Shown here in pieces: positions 10,725 through 24,300 of a DNA stretch of 64,000 nt (within the stretch, counting starts at the first letter, position 1; every line of letters starts with the position of its first letter). The translations under genes were made by a program, and so were the position numbers. The notes under the pieces were generated by a model. The model worked only from the letters and a program-made list of their open reading frames with translations. It had not been told where the DNA came from and ran no database searches. Source of the DNA: Micrasema longulum (lineage: Eukaryota; Arthropoda; Insecta; Trichoptera; Brachycentridae); contig JAGVSM010002919.1 of NCBI GenBank assembly GCA_022494885.1, positions 1 through 64,000 of the forward strand. Direction: 5' to 3'.

Positions 10725-11440
10725 ACAATATTTTGAGTTTGTCCAACTTTTTGTAGACAAGGACTGGATTCAACTCCCTGGGAGCTGTTTATATTAACAT
10801 ATTACAACAGAGATGAAAGCCTAGGCATCTACAGGGCTTATGACCTGTCAATGGCTGGTTTAAGTGGCCACTTTACACACTGTGTAACTTCACCATTCTG
10901 CCTATATTTGAACATCTATATTCCTTCAATTCTTGCACCTGTTATTGTTTATGAAGTTAAAGAGCTGAAACCTTTATATAGACTTCTATACTTCTATATT
11001 ACCTTTTCTTAAATGTTCTTCATCTCTGCTGTAATATGTTAATATAAACAGCTCCCCAGGGAGTTGAATCCAGTCCTTGTCTACAAAAATTTGGACAAAC
11101 TCAAAATATTGTTGATAAATTACCTGGTCCATGAAGAAGTATAGAAATTGACAAAATAACATTTTCAGGCGTTGCCTAGTATGTAGGTGAAATAATTCAA
11201 TTAGATGAATCTCACCCGCATAAATAAAGGTTTCAGATCTTTAACTTCACAAACATCAACAGGTGCAAGAATTGAAGGAATATAGATGTTCAAATATAGG
11301 CAGAATGGTGAATGTTACACAGTGTGTAAAGTGGCCACTTAAACCAGCCATTGACAGGTCATAAGCCCTGTAGATGCCTAGACTTCTATATAACCTTTTC
11401 TTAAATGTTCTTCATCTATGTTGTAATATGTTAATATTGT
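10725..11440. repeat. Dispersed repeat family A, inverted composite
   Basis: Two copies in opposite orientation are joined. The left starts at about 10,725 with an end reading TTTTGAGTTTGTCC...GTAGACAAGGACTGGATTCA. The same end recurs inverted at about 11,045-11,120, and the body with TTAAGTGGCCACTTTACACA recurs inverted at 11,290-11,400. Neither copy carries an ORF. The shared 50-60 bp end looks like a terminal inverted repeat. Confidence 0.7.
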
Positions 11441-11449
11441 TTATATTTT

Positions 11450-12268
11450 TAAAACGCCTCACGTTGATCGAGATTTTTCTACACAGAGTGAATAATTGCT
11501 AATTTGTATGCAAAATATATTTTTTTTCAATAGCTTATGCTTCTAACAAAGCATACAAAATATTATCATAAAATAAAATACCTGTGCATATAAACAAAAT
11601 AAATGTGACAAACGTAGAAAAAAATATAAACATTTAAGCCCTGTAGCATGGGTACAAGACAAAATACTCGTAGCATGATATGAAAATAAAAAGTTTTGAA
11701 TAAAACAGAGGTAATGAATGTATCGTAATGTATTCTTTTAAATTAAGGTAATCGGTGCCAGAGACAGTAATACACATATTTAATAATTAAGTTTGGAAAA
11801 TACATGTTTGAAAAGCATCTATTTTAATTTCAAAGGGGATTCATTTTAGAAATCTAAATTATTTCTACGTTTACTGCTAACACGTGGAGCCCTGGAAAAG
11901 GTGAAAGCTTAGCGTAGTTTGAGCTCTGCAAATCAACATAACCAAAGTTTGCTTCGTTCCACACTGTCTTACATAAAAAAATTAAGATAGATAGCATATT
12001 TTTATACGTTTTCAAAACGATCTATTTTGCCTGTTCCCAAATATTTGCCAAAACTTCAGAAGGAATATTATTTTATATGTATTGTATACCGACGGTATTC
12101 CTAATTTTATTTATTTATTCCACATAAAACTTTTGATTTTTTATTTTCTATATGAACACCTCACTGGGCATAACCCGTGTCGAGGCATTCATTTACATAA
12201 TTTTTATATTATCTTCTAATAACAGCAGTTCGTACTTATTTTATTTATTTTTATTTTATTTTTTTATT
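11450..12268. other. AT-rich non-coding
   Basis: No supported gene. A stretch at about 12,150-12,200 (CCTCACTGGGCATAACCCGT) has relatives at about 25,800-25,850 and 40,150-40,200. Confidence 0.4.
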
Positions 12269-12269
12269 T

Positions 12270-13180
12270 TATTAGAGAAATCAACAGTTCTACATACATA
12301 TTCTTAGTAAACAAACAGATATAGTGTATAAACTCAGAACTAATAACAGATTTCCACATAGTATACAAAGTTAGTAAAGAATATATATATTACATATCAA
12401 ATAAATACATACAATTTATACATATAAAAATGTTATTTTTAAGTACTCAATAATCAAAGATATTTTAAATATTAATTTTAAGAACATTAAGTTACTGTAA
12501 ATTGGGCGGGATAAGGACAAAAATGCTTGAAGATAGGATAAGGAGGGGGGGGGGGAGATGTACATATTTATTATTATAATGTCTACTAAGTTACATAATA
12601 CATTTTTAGTGTAAATTTTAAATCTGACAGAGTGATGTTTGTATAATCTATATTTTAAATTTTGTATTGTACATTGAAAAAGTCCTACGAAAAAAAGCAT
12701 TTTTAACATACGATGTTTTACTTGTTGGTACATGAAACAGGTGGTACCGTCTACAAATCCTGGCTGGCACATGTATTGTTATTAAACCAAGCAGCTCTGT
12801 GCAGTCAACCATTCCTGTCACAATTTTGTAAAGCAGTAGTTGGTCCGCACACACTCTGCGGTATTGTAGAGAAATGATTCCACGGAAGGTGGAGGCAGTG
12901 AGAGTAGATACATAAGAAATACCGGTTTTGTATTTAAGGTACTTTATAAATTTGTTTTGAATATTTTCTGTTCTACTTATATACTCGTATATGGCATACT
13001 GGGGATTCCATATCTGAGAGGCGTATTCCAAATGGCTTCTGACAAATGTATAATATAATGAAATAAGGGCCTTTGGGCCTTTAATAATATATGCCCATGC
13101 ATACATACACACACATAAATGTATGCATAGTTGTACACATACATATATAAATATGTAAGTCTCTCTTCTTTTCCACATCC
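12270..13180 (-). repeat. LINE ORF2 3' region (Jockey/CR1-like)
   Basis: The minus-strand frame 13,178-12,648 includes LISLYYTFVRSHLEYASQIW and IQNKFIKYLKYKTG, then RRVCADQLLLYKIVTGMVD, the conserved C-terminal end of non-LTR reverse transcriptases. About 500 bp of AT-rich 3' sequence follows, with a G9-10 run near 12,545. A decayed inverted copy lies at 1,936-2,545. It is 5' truncated, so the catalytic YADD motif is absent. Confidence 0.8.
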
Positions 13181-13555
13181 GCTCCGGTGGAGCATGTGGA
13201 CACCACCAGTTGCCTCCAGGAGACCCTATCGCCAGCCAGCATTCAAATAAATAGTAGAATCAATAATAACAATAACAAAAAATCTTAAAAGTCGTAATAT
13301 AATACACATAGGTAATGTGCCGAGAAGCATGCCGCCATCGCGGGCTTGAGCTGCCGGTCCTCCAACATCCGTACAAATACATATATAACATATACTACTA
13401 ATATACCTACGGTATTTCTAATAAATGGATAAATAAAAATATTATTACCAAGTATTAAATATTTGTTTCTGTCCACTGAGGTATACATACTCGTACATCA
13501 ATGGTTCTGTCTAATCTTACAGACGATACTGAATTCAGACCTCGAGGTTGTTTTT

Positions 13556-14285
13556 TATGATTATTTCGTTAGTGTGATTTTTTCAGTATGATTTTTTTCA
13601 GTGTGATTTTCGGCAAGTTACTTTATGATTTTTTTAAAGTTGATTTTCTGCTAGTTTCCAGTATGTTTTACGTCTTATTTTTGGCCAGTTCTTACATGAT
13701 TTTTATGAAGTTTATTTTCCGCTAGTTTTTCGTTTATTTTCCTTTGTTTCCAGTATGATTTTTTTAATCTTATTTTTGGCCAGTTCTTATACGATTTTCG
13801 TGATTTTCCGCTAGTTTCCCGTTTATTTTACTTTCCGTTTCCAGTATGATTTTAAAGTCTGTTTTTCGGCCAATTCTTGATATTGTCTATGATATTTTTT
13901 TGATATTTCTATATATATATATGTTCTTGATAATTCTCGATATTTTCTATGATATGATATTTTCATTGTGATTTTCCGCTAGTTACCCGTTTGTTTCCAA
14001 TATGATTTTTTTAGTTTCCCGGCCAGTTCTGACATGATTTTTCCATTGTGATTTTGTCAGTTTCCTGTTTATTTTCCTTTGTTTCCAGCATAATTTTTAA
14101 AATCTAATTTTCGGCAAATTTCCTTATGATTTTTTCATGTTGATTTACCCCTAGTTTCAGCTTGATTTTCCTTTTTTTCTACATGATATTTTAGTCTGAT
14201 TTGCGGTCAGTTATTATGTTTTTTTCATTGTAATATTCCATTGGTTTCCTTTTTATTTTCCCTTGTTTCCAGCATGATTTCCCAT
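13556..14285. repeat. Degenerate minisatellite, about 90-bp unit
   Basis: Variants of TTTCCAGTATGATTTTTT, TTTTCGGCCAGTTCTTA and TTTTCCGCTAGTTTCC recur in order about seven times. Spacings are near 90 bp but irregular, and the units are diverged. It is extremely T-rich on the plus strand. There is no coding content. Confidence 0.75.
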
Positions 14286-14867
14286 AGCACAGAACTTCCT
14301 CATTTATCACTTGAATTTGCGAATATTATTGCCATCTACACACATAAGCTAAAACATTCATCTTTCAAAATACGATGGTGTGAATCTCGGGTGCAGCAAG
14401 CAAGGCGCGCGCATTGTATTTTTATTCACAAAAATCAGTCTCGAAATAGACATTATTTTCAAAAGTTTAAAATTAAACTCGGCGTGGCAATCTCTCGTGT
14501 TTACCGGACCGACTTCTCGTGTTTCAACTTCTGAAAATACTTTAAATAAACCACAAATTATAATAAAAGTTAACATAGTTCTGTTTTATAACTATAAAGG
14601 TAGGTAAACAAATTATTATACTTGTAAATTATAAGTTTTGGCCCAAATTGTTTTGGTTTTGATACGGTTACGATTATTTTTATCCTAAGTTATATATACC
14701 TGCATTTAATATCAAATTTGCAAGTGGGAAAATATAGCAACAAAGTCAAATAAATAATATTTTAATAATGATTAGAAATGGTATTATCGTACGAAACATG
14801 TGGAACAATACTTTGCTTAAGTTGGTATGATTTTTAACATGGAAAGATAAACAAATTAAAACAGGGA

Positions 14868-15165
14868 TGGAGAATACCTTAAAGAAGGGATATGGAAGTC
14901 TAGGCATTTACAGGGCTTATGACCTGTCATTGGCTGATGGTTTAAGTGGCCACTTTACACACTGTAATATTTAACATTGTTCCTATGTTTGAACATCCAT
15001 ATCTCTTAAATTTTTCCATTTGTTGATTTTAGTGCAAAAATCAACTGGTCCAAGAAGTTTCAAAATTGGAAAATTGTTTTCAGGCATTGCCTAGTATGTG
15101 AAATAATTCAGTCAGATGAATCTCTTCACAACAATAAAGGTTTCAGCTCGTTAACTTCACTAAAA
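14868..15165 (+). repeat. Dispersed repeat family A copy
   Basis: Carries CTAGGCATTTACAGGGCTTA, TTAAGTGGCCACTTTACACA, GGCATTGCCTAGTATGTG and AATAAAGGTTTCAGC, as in the other copies. It lies immediately upstream of the first coding exon of SMYD4. Confidence 0.65.
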
Positions 15166-15304
15166 GATAATTTAAAAAAATAAATGATAAAAAAAAAAAT
15201 TTTAAAAACTTTTATCTCTGTTGAGTTATCAGAGATATTTCTTTCGTCTCAGTTGAGAAATTGCTCCAAATAACAAACTAAGTGGATTTGCTTTTCTTTT
15301 CAGT

Positions 15305-18300
15305 ATGTTGCTTGAAAACAAGACAGTAGCAGAAGGCTTTTTTCAAAAACATCATAAACATGTTCGCTCTTCTGTCGACGATGTCACTCTAAAGAATTTT
15401 ACGAACCTCGAAGGCGACGAAATTAGGGTCGCGTTCATAGCGGCCATCCCCCAGGTCAGGGAATTCAACGATGGGCTGAAAGTGCTGGAAGACGATGGCA
15501 GACCCTCGACTGTGTCGGGGAAAAAGGATAGTAGGAGGGCCAAGATGCTAAAGGACGACGGCAACGCAGCTGTGCAGAAAGGAGACTGGTCAAAATCTTT
15601 GAACTTTTATACTAAAAGTTTTGTGTTGATGCCTGAAGATAATAGTAAGTAAAGATCATGCTTGTGATTTCTTTCTGTGTTGTGAGTCTAGATTACTGCA
15701 CTGGAATATACGCACATCTCCCAAAATACCAAACTGATAAACTTCAAACCGTATTCAATGCGGCAGCTAGGCTTATTACAGGTGTAAAAAGCTTCTCACA
15801 CCTTAAAACATCTTTGTTAAATCAGATTTGCACTGGTTAAAAGGCCCAGAGGGAGTCAAATATAAGCTGTGCTGGACAGTATTTAAATCCCTTCATGAAA
15901 TGGCGCAGGATCTCTGTATTGGGGAAAATACACATCAAAACTCTTTAAACTTGTCGAACTCTGGCGCTGGCCAAACATTAGTTTCGGAGATCGCACTTTT
16001 GCCGTAGCCAACCCCTATGCTTGTAACGAATTGCCTCTACACTTGCGAATTATCTTATGCTAGCAAGACGCTTCTTTCAGTGCAGTGACGAAGTAAAGAA
16101 AATAATCTTTACATCGTATTTGACGTCCATGTATACAGCGGAACTATAGAACAATTGAACGTAGTTATCCAGAAAGCAGCCAGTCCACAATTTAGAAAAA
16201 ATTAGATATTGATGTAATTGGGTGCAGTAAGGTTAATTCTATGTTCTGCTAAAAACAACCAGACTGCTTTCATACACAAAACTGTAATAATCACCTTCTG
16301 AAAATAGTGTCAATGACAAAAACGACATTTTTAAATTGCAGAAAACACCCACAGCACTGGAAAAAGTTATGGTACTTTAAAAATCATTAAAACTGGTCAA
16401 ATACACAATAAAATTCTTGTTTGTAATATAAAAAAAACTTATGTATTCATTGTTTGTCATTTGTTAAAGTCAAAAACATTCCAATTGTTGTGTAAATTTG
16501 ATAATTCACTCTTTTCACAATAGTGTTATTGTCTCAGTTTCACTTTTCTATGGCTGGCTGCTTTCTGCATAACTACGTTCAATTATACGCAAGCAGCATG
16601 GAATAAATTAAGGGTCACGTATAATAATTCATACAGGCAATTATTCGGACTGCCTAGGCACTGCAGTGCCTCCGAAATGTTCACAGCTGGACGGGTAAAC
16701 ACCTTCGCTGCCCTACTTCGCCAAAGAGCCTGGAGCCTGTAGGAACGCCTGAAAAGCTCCAATAACGAGCTTCTCTAAGCCACTGCAGGGTGGACCACCA
16801 TAATTGCTTTATTTTTTTTTTTTTTTTATTAAGGCAATCCATCCTAAGAAGGACGATTTCTGCCATTAGGGTAAAATATAAACATGGCATTAGGAATATA
16901 ATTTAGTAAAAATTAAAACCAAGAAAACCTAAAAATTTACCTCATTTTGTGACAGGAAGTTACGTATCTGGTGGATAATTTCAGGATCAAGAATGGAGAG
17001 GAGTGATGATATGTTTATTTATTTATATATACGCCCAATGGGCATTTTTATGGACACATTTATAGATATAAAATTATTATAAAAAGAGTAGAAAGACTTA
17101 ATGGTTTATAGTAGACTTTGTGGGAGTAGAAGCGGGAGAGAGGTGTTAATAATTGAATTTGATTCAGTGATCGTTTGAAAGAAGACAACTTGTTATCAAA
17201 GAAATCAAGACTGGTATGTTTGTTGGCAGACCTAAGAATTCTGGGCATAGGGAATGAAAACCATAGTTAGTTCTATGGTTATCGGTATGAAAGAGTAAGT
17301 TTTATCTGAGGTTTCTAGTTGGGATATTTAATTTTATTGCGCTCAGTAGTTCAGGCGCATCAAAGAGTGAGTTGAGAATTTTAAATAGGACTATAAGGTT
17401 GGATTTATTTCGACGGTCTTGAAGAGTAGATATATTAAAGGTAGTTTCTAACTCATTATACGTATATAGGTCTCTGGATAAGCCCAATATCCATAGGGTC
17501 AGGATATTTTTTTAAGGAAGAGTACATACTATATCTGTCCCTTATTGGGCTACCAAAGAATATGTGGTCTGGAGTCTCGTGGTCCAGACCACATTCACAC
17601 CATGGACTTCCCACAACATTAATTTTGTACGGGTGGCTATTCATGCAACAGTGACCAATTCGTAACCTACTGATATTAGAGATCTATCTCTTAAGACAGG
17701 TTTGTTGCACATAAGTGCTTCAAATATAAAATTTTGTTTAAAATGGCAGAATTGGCTCTGCACTATATAGCCATTTTACTTAAAAAAATAAAAAAGTCCC
17801 AATCAGTTCAGATCTCAACTGAAATCCCACATCTTTTGTTTATCATACCCTCAAAATTAAAATCAAAAAGTTTTATATGTAGTTTTAGATTAGTCCAAAT
17901 GCAAGTTATATATCGTAGGGCAATTTTGAGTTACCCACTAAAAATATAAATTTAAATCTTCCTCGTAAGTATAGAATTGTAAAGAACCCTTGAGGTGATT
18001 TTTCACTAAAATTAAGCTATATTGTTCCTGGACTAGCGCGTGAAGTGTAGGACTGATCACTTTACCTTCGTGTAACAGATAATTTAAATACTCTCCGTTT
18101 GGTTTACCAATGTAGTGCCATATGCACCACCGGATGTGGAAAGGGGCATGAAGATTATAACAAAGTTCAGAAAATAATTAATTATATTATTTTACATGGA
18201 AAATCACAAAGTTAGTGTTTCAAATATTTATTTATAACAAAGTTCTTTCATTAATAAAACACATAATTATTTTCTTTTATTTATTTTAGAATCCGATCTT

Positions 18301-21300
18301 GCAATCATAGTTGCTAATCGCTCAGCGGCACTTTATCACTTGGCAATGTATGAGGAGGCTCTAGCTGACATTGAATTGGCCCTGCTCTACGAATATCCCA
18401 AGGATCTGAAGTTCAAGATTCTGGACAGGAAAGCCCGCTGCTATTTGGCGCTCAAGTGGAACAATGAAGCCATATCTGCTTTTAAGTGTGTAAAATCAAT
18501 TTGGCTACTTTTAAGAAACGCCTGAAACATTATAATGTATCTTTAGAACCCTAACATTCCTTGATTTTTAATTTATGTGTATCCACTTACTATCTCCGTG
18601 GCTTTTACTAATCACTGTTTAATATGTGCAAGCTCTATCTGCCCACTAAAAAACAGCAGTAATTTGAAAATAAATATATGTATTTATATATTTTTCAATA
18701 ATGTAGACCCACTTTCTTTTGACAAGTCTGTTTTTTTGGTTGGCTAGGAAATATTGTTTTTAGCAATAAGCTCGCCAAAGTGCATAATATTTATTTGTGC
18801 TTGAAGTTTTTTTAAATAAATTTGTATGTGTAAAGCAGAACTCTGAACTTTCAACTTGATGGTATATTCTGGTAAAAATCCTGAAAAATTAAATCTATTA
18901 AAGATAAGTTGTCCTCATAGTGTAGGATAATCTTGAAAGGCAATTATACTTTGAATACTTCACCGGATTTTTTCACTTTTAACGAGAAGGCGTTTACTAT
19001 ACTCTGGAACGTACCATTTGTGAAGCTGAAAAAATCGCAATATATTATTATGTTTACAAACTCAAAAACAAATCGTGGCTACCAGCCTAAATCAGCGAGT
19101 CAACAACATTATCATGATTCACCCAAATACATTTTCCAATTCCTGGTCCATTTTCAATTAGTCATAAATAACCGTGTTAGAATACGACTTAAGATTTCTT
19201 TACAAGAATAAAATATTTTGTTTTCCAGAGAAACAATATCCGCATTGGACGACTCAAAAATACCCAAAGACAAGCGTCAGAAGATGCAAACAGACGCTCA
19301 ACTCATGATTGAAATACTCAACAAAAGCAACCAGCTACTCAACCCGAAGAACAAACAGCAAAATCCAGTAATACAGAAGTCTAACTCTCTTAAGAAGTCT
19401 GTGGAGCTTCCTCAGGTCAGCGGGAAGAGTAATAAGACATATGTGGCGGCATCCGAGGCTTTGACCGTGGGATCCACGGAGACTGAAGGGAGATTTGCCG
19501 TAGCAGTGAGAGAAGTATCAGTTGGAGAAATAATGGTTGTTGAAAAAGCTCATTGCAGCGTTCTCCTAGCTGAGAATGCTCAGACGCATTGTTACGAATG
19601 TTTCAAAAGGTACTTTCTAGTCATTTTTATTAATCACACATGTTTTTATCTGTTTAAATAATTTTACAACCAAAGCCAATTGAATACATACTATTCTTAC
19701 AAACAAAAGCATATTCACATTCTCTTTTTTGCATCTCGTCGCTATAATGGTAAAACCCTCTAAATGACTAAATTAAGCAACAAGTTATAAATTAATGCAG
19801 TTATATGTCATTGTTTAAACTTTATCAATTGATAAAATTCTCTAAATCCCCCGAGGTTTAGTTTAGTTTCAAAGTTACCATGCACAAACACAGACATTTG
19901 AAAAAAAAATGTTTTCTGGTGAAAACCATTAATTCCATTTCCTAGATATGTTTTTTTGAAATCTCATCCATTAAAACAATTTTAAAAAACTAAGATGATA
20001 ATTTATATTTAAAGTATTAACTTTGTGGTCAAACAAACATAAAATACATATTACTGGGTACATTTTTAACAGAAAATTAGAACAATTTATATGACTTTTA
20101 CCGCAAATTATTTCATATTTCTTTAACTGAATATTAAATGTATAATATGCTGTTGTGTGAACAGTTGCGTGTGGATTTTGAGATTCTGTGAGATGCTTTA
20201 AAGTAAATATTTGTAAAATGAGATCTGAATTACATTACATGATAGTCAAACAAAAACATCCCTACATTTTTTACAGATGTTCTGTGCCCATTCCTTGCCC
20301 AACATGTTCAAACATAATCTTCTGCAGCGAGTCTTGCAAGAAAATTGCACTCAACTCCCACCACGACTACGAATGCCCTATAATGCGTATTATTTGGGAT
20401 TCGGGATGTTCAATTACCTGTCATATGGCCCTTAGAATCATAACTCAGAGACCACTGTCATATTTCAAAGAACTGAGGGCGAAATTGAAAGAAAATGTGT
20501 CAGGAAAATACACGAGCAATGATTATCGATGCGTTTACAATTTGGTTCGACACGAAAATCAAAGATCAAAGGCCGATTTCTTCCAGAGAACACACATGGC
20601 TGTGTTCTTAATGGAACTACTAAAGAAAACGAGGTATTTCTTAAACGACAGTGATACGGAAGAATGTTATAGTAATGGCTCTTCAGGTACAAAGGATATT
20701 GAAGCGTACATCGGAGGGCTTATCTCGAGGAATTTACAAGTCTTGCAGTTCAACGCTCATGAGATTTTTGAAGTCTGTTGTGAAAAACCGAAAGAGGAAA
20801 ATAAAATAGTAAGAAAAGATTTAGGAAAGTCTGTTTTTCTTGGAGGCGGTCTTTATTCTACACTTGCACTTTTTAATCACTCGTGCGAACCCGGTGTTGT
20901 AAGGTAATGAAGTTTTTCATTGTTTAAAAAAAAAACTAAATTAGAAACCTTAGCTATTTATTATTGATGAGCTGATGTTTATTTAGCAGTGTGTACTCTT
21001 TTCATCCATCCTTCTATTTGACAATAGTGTGATAATGTCATACTACAAAGATTTTATTTTTTTAAATAGTACACACACTTAGCCCTTGTGTGGCTATGTC
21101 ACATGAGTACATAAAATACAAGACTTGATATGTGAGGGTATCAGATGCAAACTTAGAAATTCCAATTGAAAGAGTTACCGAGATATTTGTGAAAAACTTT
21201 GAAAAAAGAATTGTGAGATTTGTAATTATGCTTCACTAACTCAATGGAGAATACTACGTTTGCAGTGTCAAGTAGTATAATTGAAATCTGTTTTTGCAGG

Positions 21301-24300
21301 ATTTAGAGATGGTTTTGAATTACGCTATTATTTAGGTAGGTAGTTTTTATGTATAGTTCATTTTGGCATCAATAACTAATTTTCCGTTTTTTTGGTTTAG
21401 ATTTCTAAGTCAGCTTCTAATATCCTCGTATCTCTCATTTTAAAAAATAATTATGAAGTCGTATTTTGTTGTAAAAGGCCTAAATTATGGAAAATAGATT
21501 ATGAATTAGTACATAAACTTGATAATTTTTCTTTTTAAATAACTGTATTTAAAAATATCTCAAAGTAACATGACATTACAGCACTGTTTACAGGGGTATT
21601 TTTAGCAGTCTTTTTTTTAAAGGAATAACCCGCTAAGTCTCTATTTTAGAGGCTTGTCAGCAGGTGAGAATGGGAGGATGTGGAGGGAAGTTATGGAAAA
21701 TTTACCACAAAACCCGGACCAATTGAGAAATAAATCTTTCTTAGATTTATTTCTTGCAAATAGCGGGAATCTAACCCCCAACACCAGTTTCACAGTTAGC
21801 TGTCCAACCAACTACGCCACGGCGCTGGCTGTTGGCATTTTTTTTCTCAAATGAGTTTGTATTGTGGTCATCTTGCAACATTTTTTAACTAATGAATCTG
21901 CATTGTACTGATCACGTTCTTACAAAAACTTTTCCAATTATTTAGGACAAATTTTCACAAAACTTTTCTTCTTGGATTTGGTGTCTATTACATCATTTGA
22001 TCAAGCATTTTGAGCTGATAAATGCTTTTTTTTAAAGTAGGCAGAAGTCCATATAGAACTAATATGACTAATAAAATTTTATATTTTAGTATGCTTGAAT
22101 TGTAATTTTTATTTATTTATTTACATACATAAGTTTATTGTACATTATTTGAGAAATAAGTCCCAACTCCATGGAACTAGGTGTTGAGATGGGACGAGCA
22201 ATTAGTTGACACAGACACATGAGTATATCACCACAAATATAGGATCAGAAACATAAAAAATAATTTAAAAAAAACATATATATGGTACATCCATATAGTA
22301 AACAGTAAACTCAAACATTCGGAAAATCAAGGAGTTTCCTACTCAAATCCCTCCCACTAAGGAATATATGTTATTACCCTCCCACGTTATATGTTATTAC
22401 CTGATATTATCTTCTTAAAAACATTTATTTCTCTTTGTCAAGATGTCGATTGATCGATTTTTTATAGATATTTTCAAGGAACTTCTGTCATAGTCCAGGC
22501 TATCAAAAGTATAAAACAAGGACAGCAAGTGTCGGAGAACTACGGTCCTCTCTTCACAAGGAAGAATTACGAGGAGCGTAGGTCAGAGTTAAGGGATCAG
22601 TACTGGTTCGATTGCCACTGCATTGCCTGTGAGCAGAGGTGGCCATTGTTTGAGGACATGGACGAAGGAATAATGAGGTTCAAGTGAGTGTTGTTCTGCT
22701 TCTGTCAATTTTGTAGGACTAACCTCGTAACAAAAATTAACATGAAATTAAATATAAAGTAATTTTTAATTTGCTGGACTGTTCATTATTACACAATGAG
22801 TTTTCACATGCCAAATCATAGCACTAGAAACTTTTAAGTTATTATTATTCAATGGAAATGCCAAATAGTACATGTTTTATAATACAGGGTTAAAAAAGTA
22901 AGTTCTGTTTGTCAAGCTAAAGAAAACAAGTACATATTCAGGAAAAAATATATTTTCTACATAACTCTTACTACTTTGAAGGCACTTGTCATAGCAAGGC
23001 ACAAGTTTTTGTATTCCTTCTTCATAAAAGTGTGCCACTTGTGATGTGATTTTTGTGTCCTTTAGTAAGAGTTTTTCGCACAAAACAAGCACAAAGTTTT
23101 CAAAAATCCAGTTTTTCAATTAACAATTTCATGAAGAAGTGATCTGGACATTTGGGAAAATTCCACAGAAAGAACTGAAATTGTAAACTTTCAGCTTTCC
23201 TGAATTTTTTCATTAACTTTCAAAGCATCACTAATCAAAGATAAACGCCCATTCAATTCATCATCATGCATTTTATTAGGACCTTCATTGAACTGTCTCA
23301 TCCATCTCCTTGCTATTGAATCACTTATCACATGTTCTCCGTAAACCTCACAGATCTGTCGGTGAATGTGGACTGGTTTAATGTTCTTCGCATTAAGGAA
23401 ACGAATCACAGATCTTATCTCACAAGCGGTGGGATTATGAATTTTATTTGGCATTTTACAGCAGTCAGCCAACCCATAATGGCGTCAACTCCTCAATAGG
23501 TCAGAAACTAAGATCGCACCACTGTGATAGCTAGAAACAGGAACAGAACTTATTTTCTGGATATACCTCGTACTTTGGACTGTATCCAAATAATGATAAT
23601 TAGGAATGAAACAATTTAGATTTATTTCATTTGAAAATTTTGTTCTAAATTATAATTGTTTTACCATCTCAATTTATTATATTATTTAAAAATACCATTT
23701 AACCTATAAATGTTGTATGTGTTAAAAAATAAATACAACCAAGAAAGGACATTTGATACAAAGAATATCTTGAATGGCCACTAAGGTTGACCCCGCAAGA
23801 GGTGTATCGATTCAATCGAAACACCCATTTGCAGAGCATCCTATTAACATTTTTTTTTACAGATGCGATGCTGGAAACACTTGCCACAATATTATTCCTG
23901 TCCCGGTAAATTGTGAAGAATTCCTAGTGAAGTGTGGACTGTGTCAGCAGTTTACCAATATTCTCAAAGGACTCAAATCATTACAAGTAAATCATTTAAT
24001 TTATTAACAAATTACAACAGGGATGGAGAAAACGGAATATGGAAGTCTAGGCATTTATAGGGCTTATGACCTGTCATTGGCTGGTTTAAGTGGCCACTTT
24101 ACACACGGTGTAACATTCACCATTTTGCCTATGTTTGAACATCCATATTTCTTCATTTCTTCCATTTGTTGATTTTAGTGTAGTTAAAGAGCTGAAACCT
24201 TTATTGCTGTGAAGAGATTCATCTGACTGAATAATTTTACATACTAGGCAACGCCTGAAAACAATTTTCCAATTTTTTAAACTTCTTCTTGGACCAGTTG

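Noticed and set aside
18933..19211. 92-codon ORF just before SMYD4 exon 3
   Set aside because: Not in the SMYD4 alignment; the exon 3 acceptor at 19,228 follows it and phases fit without it.
21654..21854. 66-codon ORF as an extra SMYD4 exon
   Set aside because: It falls on a tRNA-derived SINE read backwards, and exons 4 and 5 of SMYD4 join in phase without it.
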